From contig NZ_VCPC01000005.1 of NCBI RefSeq assembly GCF_005938225.1, forward strand, positions 1-64,000: DNA of 64,000 bases, read 5' to 3'. Below the pieces are notes generated by a model that was not told the origin of the DNA, ran no database searches, and saw only the letters and a program-made list of their open reading frames with translations. This DNA is from Arenibacterium halophilum (lineage in GTDB: Bacteria > Pseudomonadota > Alphaproteobacteria > Rhodobacterales > Rhodobacteraceae). Made by a program: the position numbers and the translations under genes. Of this stretch, positions 52,608 through 61,280 are shown piece after piece (the first letter of the stretch is position 1; every line of letters starts with the position of its first letter).

Positions 52608-53648
52608 TTACTTCACGGATGTCCGGAAAGACGCCCGCCAGTCTTCCCCGCCGGCCTTTGGCTTGACTCTCTCCCACAAGCCAAGAATGCCGTCGGGCGA
52701 AATGAACACGATGATCAGGAACACCATTCCGATCAGGGTGTTGAATCGCTCCGCTCCGATGATGTCGATTGCGAAGGTCTGCATCAGGGTCACGATCACC
52801 GCGCCCAGAAAGGGGCCGATGGGGTGGCGCATGCCACCGATGATCGCGATCACCAGAATGTTGATGGATGGGCCCACCGCGATGGTCCCGGGCGAGATGC
52901 GCCCGTTGAACCACACCAGCAGGATGCCCGCCGCGCCCGCGATCAGCCCGGCCAGCCACCAGGCAAAGACCTTGTGCGCGGTCACGTCGAACCCGATCGA
53001 CCGCATCCGGCGCGGGTTGTCGCGGATTGCTTGCAGCGTCATGCCGAATGTCGACCGCGCACCATACAGCACGGCCGCATAGGCCAGCACCGCGCAGAAC
53101 AGGCAGAGGTAGTAGAACGGCACCGGGTCGCGCCAGTAGACGCCAAACACCTCGGGCGCGCGCAGCCCGTTATAGCCGGGGAAGCCGTTGAACAGGGCAT
53201 AGTTCTGCTGGGCAAAGTAGAAACACGCCGTCGCAACGGCCAACGTGATCATGATGGTATAGATGCCCTCGGTCCGCACCGCGACCCAGCCGATCAGCGC
53301 CGACATGAGCGAGGCAATCAGGATCGCCAGCGGCCCATAAACCCACCACGGCCAGCCGAAACCGTATATGCCCGAATTGTTTTCGCCAAAGATCGCAACG
53401 ACATAGCCCGCCGCGCCTGCCACGGTGATCTGCGCAAGCGAGACCATGCCGCCATAGCCCGCCAGCAGCATAAGCGACAGGGCGATCATGCCCAGCACCA
53501 GCGAATAGCCCCCGATCTGCGTCAGGAAGAAATCGTTCGCCATCGCCGGATAGACCAGCAGCAAGGCGCCCAGCAGCAGGTGCCCGATGCCGATCCGGTC
53601 GAACCAGCCGGGGGCCCTGGCGGCGCGGGGAACGCTCAACTCGCTCAT
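52608..53648 (-). CDS. Branched-chain amino acid-type ABC transporter permease (LivM-like)
   Basis: 346-residue inner-membrane permease with about 9-10 helices. The family segments LMLLAGYGGMVSLAQITVAGAAGYVVAIF, ALIGWVAVRTEGIYTIMITLA and GMTLQAIRDNPRRMRSIGFDVTAHKV (the EAA-like loop contacting the ATPase) are intact, followed by SPGTIAVGPSINILVIAIIGGMRHPIGPFLGA. It is coupled to LivH by a four-base overlap and lies 22 bases before the binding-protein gene. Confidence 0.93.
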   Translation of the reverse strand: MSELSVPRAARAPGWFDRIGIGHLLLGALLLVYPAMANDFFLTQIGGYSLVLGMIALSLMLLAGYGGMVSLAQITVAGAAGYVVAIFGENNSGIYGFGWPWWVYGPLAILIASLMSALIGWVAVRTEGIYTIMITLAVATACFYFAQQNYALFNGFPGYNGLRAPEVFGVYWRDPVPFYYLCLFCAVLAYAAVLYGARSTFGMTLQAIRDNPRRMRSIGFDVTAHKVFAWWLAGLIAGAAGILLVWFNGRISPGTIAVGPSINILVIAIIGGMRHPIGPFLGAVIVTLMQTFAIDIIGAERFNTLIGMVFLIIVFISPDGILGLWERVKPKAGGEDWRASFRTSVK

Positions 53649-54697
53649 AGCGATCTCCCCATGATGCCCTGGGGCCGGATCGCCAGCGTCACGACCATGA
53701 TGACGAATGTCAGCACCACGCCATAGGTCGGGAAGTAGACCAGCCCGATCTGTTCCGCCAGGCCGATGATCAGCGCTCCGATGGCGGCCCCCACGATCGA
53801 TCCCATGCCGCCCACGATCACCACGACAAGCGAGGCGAGCAGGTATCGCACGTCCTCTCCGGGCGAGACCGACAAGACCGAGCCGCCGATGACGCCCGCC
53901 AGCCCGGCCAGCCCGGCCCCCAGCGCAAACACCACGGCAAAGATCATGTGCACGTTCACGCCCGAGGCCGAGAGCATCGCCCGGTCATCCACCCCCGCGC
54001 GGATCATCGACCCGATGCGCGTGCGGTTGATCAGCAGCCACAGCGCCACGCCGATCACGATGGCCGCGCCCAGCACGACAAGGCGATAGAAGGGATAGGC
54101 CAGGAACACTTCGCTGCCGTTCGACCGCACGGCGGTGACAATGGGCAGTCGCACCGCGCCGCTCAGCCAGTCGGGGGTGAGATACTGATAGGTGGTGCCG
54201 CCCCAGACGGCGAGCATCAGGTCGGCCGCCACCACCGAGATGCCGATGGTCACCAGCGTCTGGCGCAGGTCGTCGCCCTCCAGCCGGCGGAACACCAGGA
54301 TCTGCATCACCAGCCCGACCACCGCCAGAACAAGGAACCCGCCGACGACACCCAGCAGCCAGTACCCGGTGCGGTCGGCGATTTCATAGCCGACATAGGC
54401 GCCCAGCAGGTACAGCGATCCATGCGCAAGGTTCACGTTGCGCATCAGCCCGAACACCAGCGTGAAGCCGCTGGCGACAAGGAAATACAGCCCCGCAAGG
54501 GTCAGCCCGTTTAGGATCGCCGACAGGAACGCCTTTTTCGAGATCAGGATCGCGTCCAGCCAATCGGGCCATTGCGCAAAGACCATCCACAGGAACACCG
54601 CCCCCACGATCAGCAGCGCGACCGCGCCGACCTGACGGCGGGTGATCCCCTGCCCCTGCCCCAGTGGATCGGTTCGGCTGCGCGACGCGTCCGACAT
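53645..54697 (-). CDS. Branched-chain amino acid-type ABC transporter permease (LivH-like)
   Basis: 350-residue permease with an N-terminal hydrophilic stretch, an extra hydrophobic segment (AVALLIVGAVFLWMVFAQW), then the LivH fold: LNGLTLAGLYFLVASGFTLVFGLMRNVNLAHGSLYLLGAYVGYEI, VDDRAMLSASGVNVHMIFAVVFALGAGLAGLAGV and VVIVGGMGSIVGAAIGALIIGLAEQIG. The N-terminal addition makes it longer than the common about 290 residues. It forms the membrane pore with LivM. The amidohydrolase gene upstream ends six bases before its start. Confidence 0.93.
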   Translation of the reverse strand: MSDASRSRTDPLGQGQGITRRQVGAVALLIVGAVFLWMVFAQWPDWLDAILISKKAFLSAILNGLTLAGLYFLVASGFTLVFGLMRNVNLAHGSLYLLGAYVGYEIADRTGYWLLGVVGGFLVLAVVGLVMQILVFRRLEGDDLRQTLVTIGISVVAADLMLAVWGGTTYQYLTPDWLSGAVRLPIVTAVRSNGSEVFLAYPFYRLVVLGAAIVIGVALWLLINRTRIGSMIRAGVDDRAMLSASGVNVHMIFAVVFALGAGLAGLAGVIGGSVLSVSPGEDVRYLLASLVVVIVGGMGSIVGAAIGALIIGLAEQIGLVYFPTYGVVLTFVIMVVTLAIRPQGIMGRSL

Positions 54698-54703
54698 GGC
54701 GGA

Positions 54704-56026
54704 TCAGGCGGTCAGGCGGCGGCGCGCGTCATTGCTGCGCGGTGCCTTGTGAAATTTGCCGTCTTTCATGATTGCCAGCAGCCTGTCCTGCTTTTGCAGG
54801 ATGCGCACATCGGCCAGCGGGTCGCCGTCGACCAGCAGCAGGTCGGCCAGGTAGCCTTCCTTGATCATGCCGAGTTCCTTTTCCATGTTCATGATGTGGC
54901 CGCCGTATTTCGTGGCGGCCTGGATCGCCTCCATCGGGGAAAAGCCCAGCGTGGTCACAAAGGTCTCGATGTCCTTGGCGTTGGTGCCCTGCGGCGTCCA
55001 CGCGAACCCGTAATCGCCGCCGATGCAGATGCGGATGCCGCGCCGGTGCATTTTCTTCATCGTGTCGATGCACATCTCGAGCTCGCGTTCATAGAGCATC
55101 GAAATTTCCGACCCGGGTTTGATCCCCCATTCCTCGGCGTGGCGGGCGGTATTGATCAGCCAGGCGATCCCCGGTGCCACGATGTGATGGTCGCGCGCGG
55201 CTTCCAGCGCGTCGAGCGCCTGTTCGTCGGCAAAGGAGGCGTGATAGATGTTCTGGATGCCGTGGCGGATGCACTGCATCACCGACCCGGACGACCGTGC
55301 ATGCGCCGCCAGCACCTTGTTGCGGCAGCGGGCTTCGGAGGCCGCCATGGCGACCTCTTCTTCCGACATCGGAGTTTCCTCGGCCCCCATGCCGGTGATT
55401 TCTTCGCCCGAGAGGTTCAGCTTGATCGCGTCGACGCCGTATTTGATCAGCGTGCGCACCACGCGCCGCACCTCTTCGGGGCCGGACACCACGATGCCAA
55501 GGTTCAGACCCTCGTGCGGAATATGCGAGGGCGCGGCATCGCCCAGCCCGCCCACGGTGGTGATTTCCGGCCCGGCCGCCAGGTAGCGCGGCCCGGGATA
55601 GCGGCCTTCGTTGATGAAGCGTTTGGCCACCACGTCCAGACGGGGCTTGGCCGAGGCCGCGCCGCGCCCGGCGGTGAACCCGGCGTCGATCACCAGCTTG
55701 GCCATCTCCATCGTGACCAGCATGTGTTCCTCGACTTCCATCATCTGGATCGGGTCGATGCCGGGGGCGTTGTTCCACGAAAGATGCAGGTGCGCGTCGA
55801 TCATGCCGGGCATCAGCGTGGCACCCATGCCGTCGATCACCGTCGCCCCGCCCGAGGTATGCGATTGCGAGAACCGCGCCGAGCCGCGGGTGATCTGCTT
55901 GATCCGGTTGCCCTGGACCAGCACCTCGCCTGAATAGGGCTGTTCCCCGGTCGCATCCAGAATGCGCACGTTGGTGAACAGAACCGATCCGCCCTCGGCG
56001 GTCCAGCCGTTGGAATAGCCTGCCAT
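54704..56026 (-). CDS. Metal-dependent amidohydrolase family protein
   Basis: 440-residue amidohydrolase of the imidazolonepropionase/prolidase-like group. Metal site 1 is in MIDAHLHLSW, a probable carboxylated Lys or equivalent in AIKLNLSGEEITGMG, further His residues in VLAAHARSSGSV and IQNIYHASFADE, and the Asp in CIGGDYGFAWTP. The C-terminal part re-forms the beta sandwich with KEGYLADLLLVDGDPLADV. It probably cleaves an amide or cyclic amide/ester. The ATG 56026 is preceded by GGGAGGA. It is followed closely by the ABC importer genes, so substrate uptake and hydrolysis are linked. Confidence 0.9.
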   Translation of the reverse strand: MAGYSNGWTAEGGSVLFTNVRILDATGEQPYSGEVLVQGNRIKQITRGSARFSQSHTSGGATVIDGMGATLMPGMIDAHLHLSWNNAPGIDPIQMMEVEEHMLVTMEMAKLVIDAGFTAGRGAASAKPRLDVVAKRFINEGRYPGPRYLAAGPEITTVGGLGDAAPSHIPHEGLNLGIVVSGPEEVRRVVRTLIKYGVDAIKLNLSGEEITGMGAEETPMSEEEVAMAASEARCRNKVLAAHARSSGSVMQCIRHGIQNIYHASFADEQALDALEAARDHHIVAPGIAWLINTARHAEEWGIKPGSEISMLYERELEMCIDTMKKMHRRGIRICIGGDYGFAWTPQGTNAKDIETFVTTLGFSPMEAIQAATKYGGHIMNMEKELGMIKEGYLADLLLVDGDPLADVRILQKQDRLLAIMKDGKFHKAPRSNDARRRLTA

Positions 56027-56087
56027 GTCATCCTCCCTTGTGCCGCCCGCCCTCCTCGACGGTTGGCAAATCCTCATGCCCCGGCGG

Positions 56088-56861
56088 TCATCCCCTCCCG
56101 AGGTTTTCTGTCAGCAGCCGCCGGCAGTCGGCGGGCTTTTCAATCGGTGTCCAATGGCCGCAGGCCGGCAGGATCACCGCCCTGCCCTGCGCAACCTCAT
56201 CGGCCAGCTGGTGCGCGACAGAGGGCGGGCCAACGCCGTCTTCCTCTCCGGTCACGATCAGCACCGGCATCTTCAGCGCGCCTGGATCGGCGCGGTGGGC
56301 ACCTGCCAGCGCCTCGCAATTCTGGGCAAAGCCTTCGGCGTCCTGCCGCATGTGGCTTTCGCGCACGAAGGCGACGGCGGCGGCGTTCGCGTCAGCCGCA
56401 CCAGAGGCCAGCCCCCCGGCGGCCATCTGTTCGCCCACCACGTCCATCCCTTGATCGCGCGCGAGATCGGCCCGGGCGCGCAGCCTGTCGCGCGCCGCGT
56501 CCGCGGGTTCGATCAGCGGCCCGAACAGCGTCAGCGTTCGCGCCAGCGCAGGGCGTGCCTGCGCCACATGCTGCGCAATCAGCGAGCCAAAGGAATGGCC
56601 CACCAGATCGGCATCACCTACGCCCAACTCATCCGCCATGCGCAGCACCGCATCGACCAGCCCGCGCAGGTCCAGCCCCGCGCGCGGCGTGGGCGATCGC
56701 CCTGCCCCCGGCAGATCGGGCCGGATCACCCGCCGCCCGCCAAGCGCGGTCATCAGCGGCTGGAACGAATTCGACGTGGCCCCCAGACCGTGCAGCAGGA
56801 TCACGGCGGGGCCGTCGCCCTGCTGTTCGATGCACATGCCTGCGGTTTGCGTCGTGGTCAT
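56088..56861 (-). CDS. Alpha/beta hydrolase
   Basis: 257-residue hydrolase. The oxyanion segment is LLHGLGATSNSF, the nucleophile Ser lies in LVGHSFGSLIAQ, the likely acid Asp in VTGEEDGVGPP, and the catalytic His in CGHWTPIEKP. It resembles carboxyl-ester and C-C-bond hydrolases such as 3-oxoadipate enol-lactonase. It starts four bases inside the end of the fumarylacetoacetate-hydrolase-family gene. Together with that gene and the amidohydrolase it suggests hydrolysis of a ring-opened or ester compound. Confidence 0.88.
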   Translation of the reverse strand: MTTTQTAGMCIEQQGDGPAVILLHGLGATSNSFQPLMTALGGRRVIRPDLPGAGRSPTPRAGLDLRGLVDAVLRMADELGVGDADLVGHSFGSLIAQHVAQARPALARTLTLFGPLIEPADAARDRLRARADLARDQGMDVVGEQMAAGGLASGAADANAAAVAFVRESHMRQDAEGFAQNCEALAGAHRADPGALKMPVLIVTGEEDGVGPPSVAHQLADEVAQGRAVILPACGHWTPIEKPADCRRLLTENLGRG

Positions 56862-57733
56862 GCCCGCGCCTCGGCAAAGCGGTTTTCCAGCGTCCCGATT
56901 CCGGAGATTTGCACCTTCACCACATCGCCCGCGCGCAGGTATTTCGGCGGCTTGAACCCGATGCCCACGCCCTCGGGTGTTCCGGTGGCGATGATGTCGC
57001 CCGGCATAAGCGTCAACCCGGCGGAAATGGTCGAGATGATCGTGGGGACATCAAAGATCAGATCGCGCGTGTTCGCGTTCTGCCGCATCTCGCCGTTGAC
57101 CCAGGTGGTGACGGTGGTGTCGGCCACGTCCAGCTCGTCCGCGGTTACGGCAAACGGGCCCATCGGGCAGAAGGTGTCCTGCGACTTGCCGATCAGCCAC
57201 TGGCTGTAGCGGCCTTGCAGGTCACGCGCGGTCACGTCGTTGACAATGGTATAGCCCCAGACGTGGGTCATCGCGTCCTCGGGGCGGATGCCGCGCCCGC
57301 CCTTGCCGATGATCACGGCCAGCTCGGCCTCGTAGTCGATCGCCGGTGAAACAGCCGGGTCGATCAGCACCGGCGCGCCCGAGGCGACAACGGTTTCCGG
57401 CACCTTGGAAAAGATGATCGGGAATTCCGGCAGCTCGCCCTGCGCGGCAGAGGAATCGAACCCGCTGCGCGAAAACTCCAGCGCGTGCGCGTGATAGTTT
57501 TTGCCGACGCAAAAGATGTTGCGGTCGGGTCGCGGCACCGGCGCCTCGATCTCAACCTCGGAAAGAGCGATCGGAGACAGAAGGTCAAGCGCGTCCAGAT
57601 CCTTGCCGATCAGTGCGGTCACGCCCTTTGCGGCTTCTTCCGCCGTTAGCGCCACCGGCGAAATCGAACGTCCGTCCGCAGATACGATTCCGACACGCCG
57701 TTCGCCGGCATGTCTGACCGAGGCCAGTTTCAT
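56858..57733 (-). CDS. Fumarylacetoacetate hydrolase family protein
   Basis: 291-residue FAH-fold protein. The metal site appears as D-Y-E-A-E-L-A-V-I-I-G-K, preceded by the segment NIFCVGKNYHAHALEF, and followed by WGYTIVNDVTARDLQ and the end block LMPGDIIATGTPEGVG. The family includes C-C hydrolases, isomerases and decarboxylases of 2-oxo acids in aromatic breakdown. I choose ATG 57733 because GGGAGGG lies before it; the frame extends to 57757, inside the operator. It is the first gene of the 12-gene operon and lies 18 bases from a perfect 19-bp palindrome. Confidence 0.9.
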   Translation of the reverse strand: MKLASVRHAGERRVGIVSADGRSISPVALTAEEAAKGVTALIGKDLDALDLLSPIALSEVEIEAPVPRPDRNIFCVGKNYHAHALEFSRSGFDSSAAQGELPEFPIIFSKVPETVVASGAPVLIDPAVSPAIDYEAELAVIIGKGGRGIRPEDAMTHVWGYTIVNDVTARDLQGRYSQWLIGKSQDTFCPMGPFAVTADELDVADTTVTTWVNGEMRQNANTRDLIFDVPTIISTISAGLTLMPGDIIATGTPEGVGIGFKPPKYLRAGDVVKVQISGIGTLENRFAEARA

Positions 57734-57751
57734 CGCCTCACCCTCCCTATG

Positions 57752-57770
57752 AACCAATGCAGCATTGGTT
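57752..57770. promoter_or_regulatory. Perfect 19-bp palindromic operator O1 before the FAH-family gene
   Basis: AACCAATGCAGCATTGGTT has perfect nine-base arms and a one-base centre. It lies 19 bases before the first gene of the long minus-strand operon. A closely similar site (O2) precedes the divergent FCD GntR gene. FCD regulators such as VanR bind ATTGGATCCAAT-like palindromes, so the encoded GntR protein is the likely binder. Confidence 0.75.
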
Positions 57771-57878
57771 TATCCTCGCAATCAGCTTATGAGGGCATTT
57801 CGCGCCAATCAAGTAAATTTCACCTTGCAAATGTGATCCAATGCGAAGAAAATCGTGTGAATTGGTTCCCTTGATGTG

Positions 57879-57897
57879 ATCCAATTTTGCATTGGTT
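57879..57897. promoter_or_regulatory. Operator O2 before the FCD gntR gene
   Basis: ATCCAATTTTGCATTGGTT matches O1 at 15 of 19 positions with the same register and centre. It lies 17 bases before the gntR start. Its centre is 127 bases from that of O1, about twelve helical turns, so a loop between the two bound sites is possible. Extra half-sites ATCCAATGC (57836) and AATTGGTT (57860) lie between them. Confidence 0.7.
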
Positions 57898-57914
57898 CAT
57901 ATTGACGGAAACAT

Positions 57915-58586
57915 ATGGCACTCGCAAAAACCACGAGTCTGACAGAAGATCTGCGCCGCCGTCTGGATGCGGGGGAATGGCAGCCGGGTGACCTGATGCC
58001 GACCGAACGTGCGCTGGCCACCGAATATGGCGTGGCGCGCAACACGATCCGCAAGATCCTGACCCGCATGGTTGAAGATGGGCTGATCGAACGCCGCGTC
58101 GGTCAGGGCACGATGGTTCTGGACCGGCCCGACAACCAGTTCGCCGACATCCTGGACCATTTCCTTGACGCCAGTCCCATCGACATCCTGAACCTGCGTA
58201 TCTTTATCGAGCCCCACAGCGCCGAGGTTGCCGCCCGCCACGCCTCGGAGGCGGAATTGGAGGCGATCATCGAGGCCGATGCCAAGTGCAGCGAATCGAC
58301 CGACCTGGACCGTTACGAATACTGGGACAGCGAATTCCACCGCCGCATCCACCTTGCCACGCACAACCCCTTCCTGACTGATCTGTTCGACCTGATGTCG
58401 ATCATCCGCTTTCAGGCCCCGATGATGGAGATCCGCCGCCGCTCTTTCAGCGAAGACAGGCGGCTGGCCTATGGCACCGAACATGCCGACATCGTCACCG
58501 CGCTTTGCAACTGGGATGGCAAGGCCGCGTCACAGGCAATGCGCACGCACCTGCTGTCGCGGCGTTACAACTACTTCGGCCAATAG
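57915..58586 (+). CDS. GntR-family transcriptional regulator (FCD subfamily)
   Basis: 223-residue regulator with an N-terminal winged helix (about residues 5-70: LRRRLDAGEWQPGDLMPTERALATEYGVARNTIRKILTRMVEDGLIERR). The FCD domain carries an acidic residue and His in YEYWDSEFHRRIHLATHN and later His residues in GTEHADIVTAL and MRTHLLSRR, the metal-binding set. It probably represses itself and the divergent 12-gene operon through O1/O2 and releases them when the substrate or an intermediate binds. A second FCD protein without an HTH is encoded nine bases downstream. Confidence 0.92.
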   Translation: MALAKTTSLTEDLRRRLDAGEWQPGDLMPTERALATEYGVARNTIRKILTRMVEDGLIERRVGQGTMVLDRPDNQFADILDHFLDASPIDILNLRIFIEPHSAEVAARHASEAELEAIIEADAKCSESTDLDRYEYWDSEFHRRIHLATHNPFLTDLFDLMSIIRFQAPMMEIRRRSFSEDRRLAYGTEHADIVTALCNWDGKAASQAMRTHLLSRRYNYFGQ

Positions 58587-58595
58587 GAGGCGGGC

Positions 58596-59099
58596 ATGAC
58601 CACCATCGTGAAACCGCGCAAGATCGTCTCGACCGCCGGAACCACACGCGAATTCATCCGCATCCTGAAACGCATGTCTGGCGCGGGCCCGGCCGATGTT
58701 CTGGCGGTGCGGCTGATCATCGAACCACAGGCGGCGGCGGCCGTGGTGTCCAGCGCTAGCGGAGCCGATTTGAAATTCATCCGCGAAGCGCATGACGCCG
58801 CGATGGCCGCCCCCGATCTGGCGAGCTTTGAACATTGGGACGGCGAGCTGCACAGCCGCATCTACTCGGCCACACGGAACGAGCTGCTGATCAGCCTGAA
58901 CAACCTGCTGGCCGACATCCGCACTCGCACGCCGTGGATCCGGCTGAAACAGCGGGTCATTACCGACGACAAGCGCCGCGAATATTGCGCCCATCACGCA
59001 GCGATCGTCGATGCCATCGCGCGGCGCAACGCCGATCAGGCCTCGGACGCGATGCACATGCACATCTCGGTCATCATCGACGACCTGTTCCCGAAATAG
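58596..59099 (+). CDS. Stand-alone FCD ligand-binding domain protein without HTH
   Basis: 167-residue protein that aligns with the FCD half of GntR regulators only. FEHWDGELHSRIYSATRNELL matches YEYWDSEFHRRIHLATHNPFL of the preceding regulator, and HHAAIVDAI plus MHMHISVIID supply the usual His residues. No winged helix precedes it: the N-terminus MTTIVKPRKIVSTAGTTREF is too short. The ribosome site AGGAGG and nine-base spacing from the full-length gntR show it is meant to be translated. It could form mixed dimers with the full regulator or bind ligand alone. A degraded duplicate is the alternative. Confidence 0.85.
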   Translation: MTTIVKPRKIVSTAGTTREFIRILKRMSGAGPADVLAVRLIIEPQAAAAVVSSASGADLKFIREAHDAAMAAPDLASFEHWDGELHSRIYSATRNELLISLNNLLADIRTRTPWIRLKQRVITDDKRREYCAHHAAIVDAIARRNADQASDAMHMHISVIIDDLFPK

Positions 59100-59136
59100 C
59101 GCCCGGTTTTACACCCGATGAAAAGCGAAGAGGCGT

Positions 59137-60288
59137 CTACCCCATCTGGATGACGTGGCGGATTGTCTTGCCTTCGGCAAGCATGTCGAAGGCGGCGTTG
59201 ATGTCGTCCAGCGGGCCACTGGATGTCATCAGCCGATCCACCGGCAGCCGCCCCTGCTGGTACAGCGCGATATAGCGGGGAATATCGCGTGACGGCACGC
59301 CACCGCCCAGATAGCTGCCGCGCACGGTGCGCTCTTCGCCCACCAGCCGCACCTGTTGGATCGCAACATTGACCGACGGGTTGGCAAGGCTGGCCGTCAC
59401 GGTCTGGCCGCCGCGCCGCGTGACATTGTAGGCAAAGTCAAACGCCGGAGCGACGCCGGCAGTCTCGATGGCCGAATGCACACCGCCTTTGGTCAGCGCC
59501 TTCACCTGATCGACGGCATCCTTTGCGCCCGAATTCACCACGGCTGTTGCACCCAGCTTCTGCGCGAACTCCAGTTTGGACGGGTCGATATCGGCTGCAA
59601 TCACATCTGCCGCACCGGCTGCCAGCGCCCCAAGGACGGCGGCCAGCCCAACACCGCCAAGCCCGACCACGGCAACGGATTGGCCGGGGCGCACCTGCGC
59701 CGTGTTGACGACAGCGCCCATGCCCGTCAGCACCGCGCAGCCGAAAAGGGCGGCTTTGTCGAGTGGAAGATCCTTGTCGACTTTCACAAGCGAGCGGGCC
59801 GAAACCACTGCGTACTCGCCGAACGCAGACACGCCGACATGATGATACACCTGCTCTTCGCCCGCGTGCATCCGGATACCGCCACCCAGCAGCACACCCT
59901 CGTTATTGGCGACGGCCCCCGGTTCGCACAGCGCCGCGCGCCCTTCGGCGCAAGGCGCGCAATGCCCGCAGGAAGGCACAAACACCATGATCACGTGATC
60001 GCCAACCTCGAGACCCGTAACACCCGGCCCGCATTCGACAACCACGCCTGCCGCCTCATGCCCCAGCGCCATCGGTGTCGGACGCGGACGATCGCCGTTG
60101 ATGACCGACAGGTCGGAATGGCACAACCCCGCCGCGGCGATCTTTACCACGACTTCGTCCCGTCCGGGCGCGTCGAGTGTCAGCGTCTCGATCGTCAGCG
60201 GCCTGGTTTCGGCATAGGGCCGGGCCACCGGGCTGTGGCGGAGCACGGCCGAACGGCCCTGTCGTGGGGATTGCTCAGTGTTCGGCAT
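59137..60288 (-). CDS. Zinc-dependent alcohol dehydrogenase (MDR family)
   Basis: 383-residue MDR-type dehydrogenase. Catalytic zinc ligands are Cys and neighbours in GLCHSDLSV and His-Glu in LGHEAAGVV. The structural zinc Cys set is SCGHCAPCAEGRAALC, and the NAD loop is VVGLGGVGLAAVLGAL. The sequence resembles class III-like and aryl-alcohol dehydrogenases. ATG 60288 has AGGGAGGGA upstream. It is convergent to the FCD gene and lies behind a cluster of SDR/MDR genes, perhaps oxidising an alcohol released in the same pathway. Confidence 0.9.
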   Translation of the reverse strand: MPNTEQSPRQGRSAVLRHSPVARPYAETRPLTIETLTLDAPGRDEVVVKIAAAGLCHSDLSVINGDRPRPTPMALGHEAAGVVVECGPGVTGLEVGDHVIMVFVPSCGHCAPCAEGRAALCEPGAVANNEGVLLGGGIRMHAGEEQVYHHVGVSAFGEYAVVSARSLVKVDKDLPLDKAALFGCAVLTGMGAVVNTAQVRPGQSVAVVGLGGVGLAAVLGALAAGAADVIAADIDPSKLEFAQKLGATAVVNSGAKDAVDQVKALTKGGVHSAIETAGVAPAFDFAYNVTRRGGQTVTASLANPSVNVAIQQVRLVGEERTVRGSYLGGGVPSRDIPRYIALYQQGRLPVDRLMTSSGPLDDINAAFDMLAEGKTIRHVIQMG

Positions 60289-60433
60289 TGTGGTCCCTCC
60301 CTGCCGTTGTCGAAACGCGCGCGGCGCACGCTCAAAGACGGTTATACAGCACAAAGGGTGGTTGATAAGGCTCCGGTTTTGCGTGTGTGCGCCTGGACGA
60401 TGTCAGCGGGCGTTGACCGCGTCGCGGCTGCGA

Positions 60434-61222
60434 TCAGTCCGATCTCATCCGCAGGAATTGCGGCTGATTGGTTGCGGCTGTCAGTCCGCCGTCAACCGGA
60501 AGATTGACGCCTGTGATATAGGACGCCTCTGACGAGGCCAGAAATGCAATCGCATCGGCCATTTCATCCGGCGTGCCCGGCCGCCCCATCGGGAGCCTGC
60601 TGTCGTACTCGGCCTTGATCTTGGCGTCTTCCATCATCCATGCGGTCCGGGGCGTTGCGGTTAAACCGGGGCACACCGCGTTCACGCGCACATTGTCCCG
60701 CGCGTAATCCACCGCCAGCGCCCGTGTCAGGTTGACCACCCCGCCTTTTGCGGCGTTGTAGGCGAACAGCCCGTTGTCGCCGAACAGGCCCGAAATCGAA
60801 GCGGTGTTCACCACGGCGCCCTGCGTGCGGACAAGATGCGGCATGGCGGCCCGACAGGCATAGAACACCGAGTCGAGGGTCACCGCGATCACCTTGTGCC
60901 AGGCGTCTTCTTCCAGCTCTGTCACATCGGCCAATGCACCAAGCCCGGCGTTGTTGACCAAAATATCCAGTTGCCCGAAGCGTTCGACGGTATCGTCAAT
61001 GAAGGCGCGAACCTGCTGCATGTCGGTGACATCGCATTGACGCATCATCAGCCGATCTTCAGACAGGTCGAGCGGACCGAGCGCCTCTTTCAACGCGTCG
61101 ATGGACAGGTCGGAGGCGGAAATAACGGCACCTTCGGACGCCAGTTTCCGTACGGCCGACAGCCCGATCCCTGATGCCGCTGCTGTCAGGGCGACAACTT
61201 TCCCGGTAAATCTCTGGGGCAC
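60434..61222 (-). CDS. Short-chain dehydrogenase/reductase family oxidoreductase
   Basis: 262-residue SDR. The cofactor loop is LTAAASGIG, a slight change from the classical T-G-x3-G-x-G. The Asn-Asn-Ala-Gly motif lies in LVNNAGLGAL, and the active site has Ser in NTASISGLFG and Tyr-x3-Lys in YNAAKGG, followed by CPGLTATPRT. NAD preference is suggested by the Asp after beta strand 2 (SASDLSID). It probably acts on an alcohol or ketone of the same pathway as its neighbours, with 58-base spacing to the MDR gene upstream. Confidence 0.9.
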   Translation of the reverse strand: MPQRFTGKVVALTAAASGIGLSAVRKLASEGAVISASDLSIDALKEALGPLDLSEDRLMMRQCDVTDMQQVRAFIDDTVERFGQLDILVNNAGLGALADVTELEEDAWHKVIAVTLDSVFYACRAAMPHLVRTQGAVVNTASISGLFGDNGLFAYNAAKGGVVNLTRALAVDYARDNVRVNAVCPGLTATPRTAWMMEDAKIKAEYDSRLPMGRPGTPDEMADAIAFLASSEASYITGVNLPVDGGLTAATNQPQFLRMRSD

Positions 61223-61280
61223 TATTCTATCCTCTCGGGTGCATCTTCGGGGTTCGACGTTCGCGACATTTCCAGCCTCT

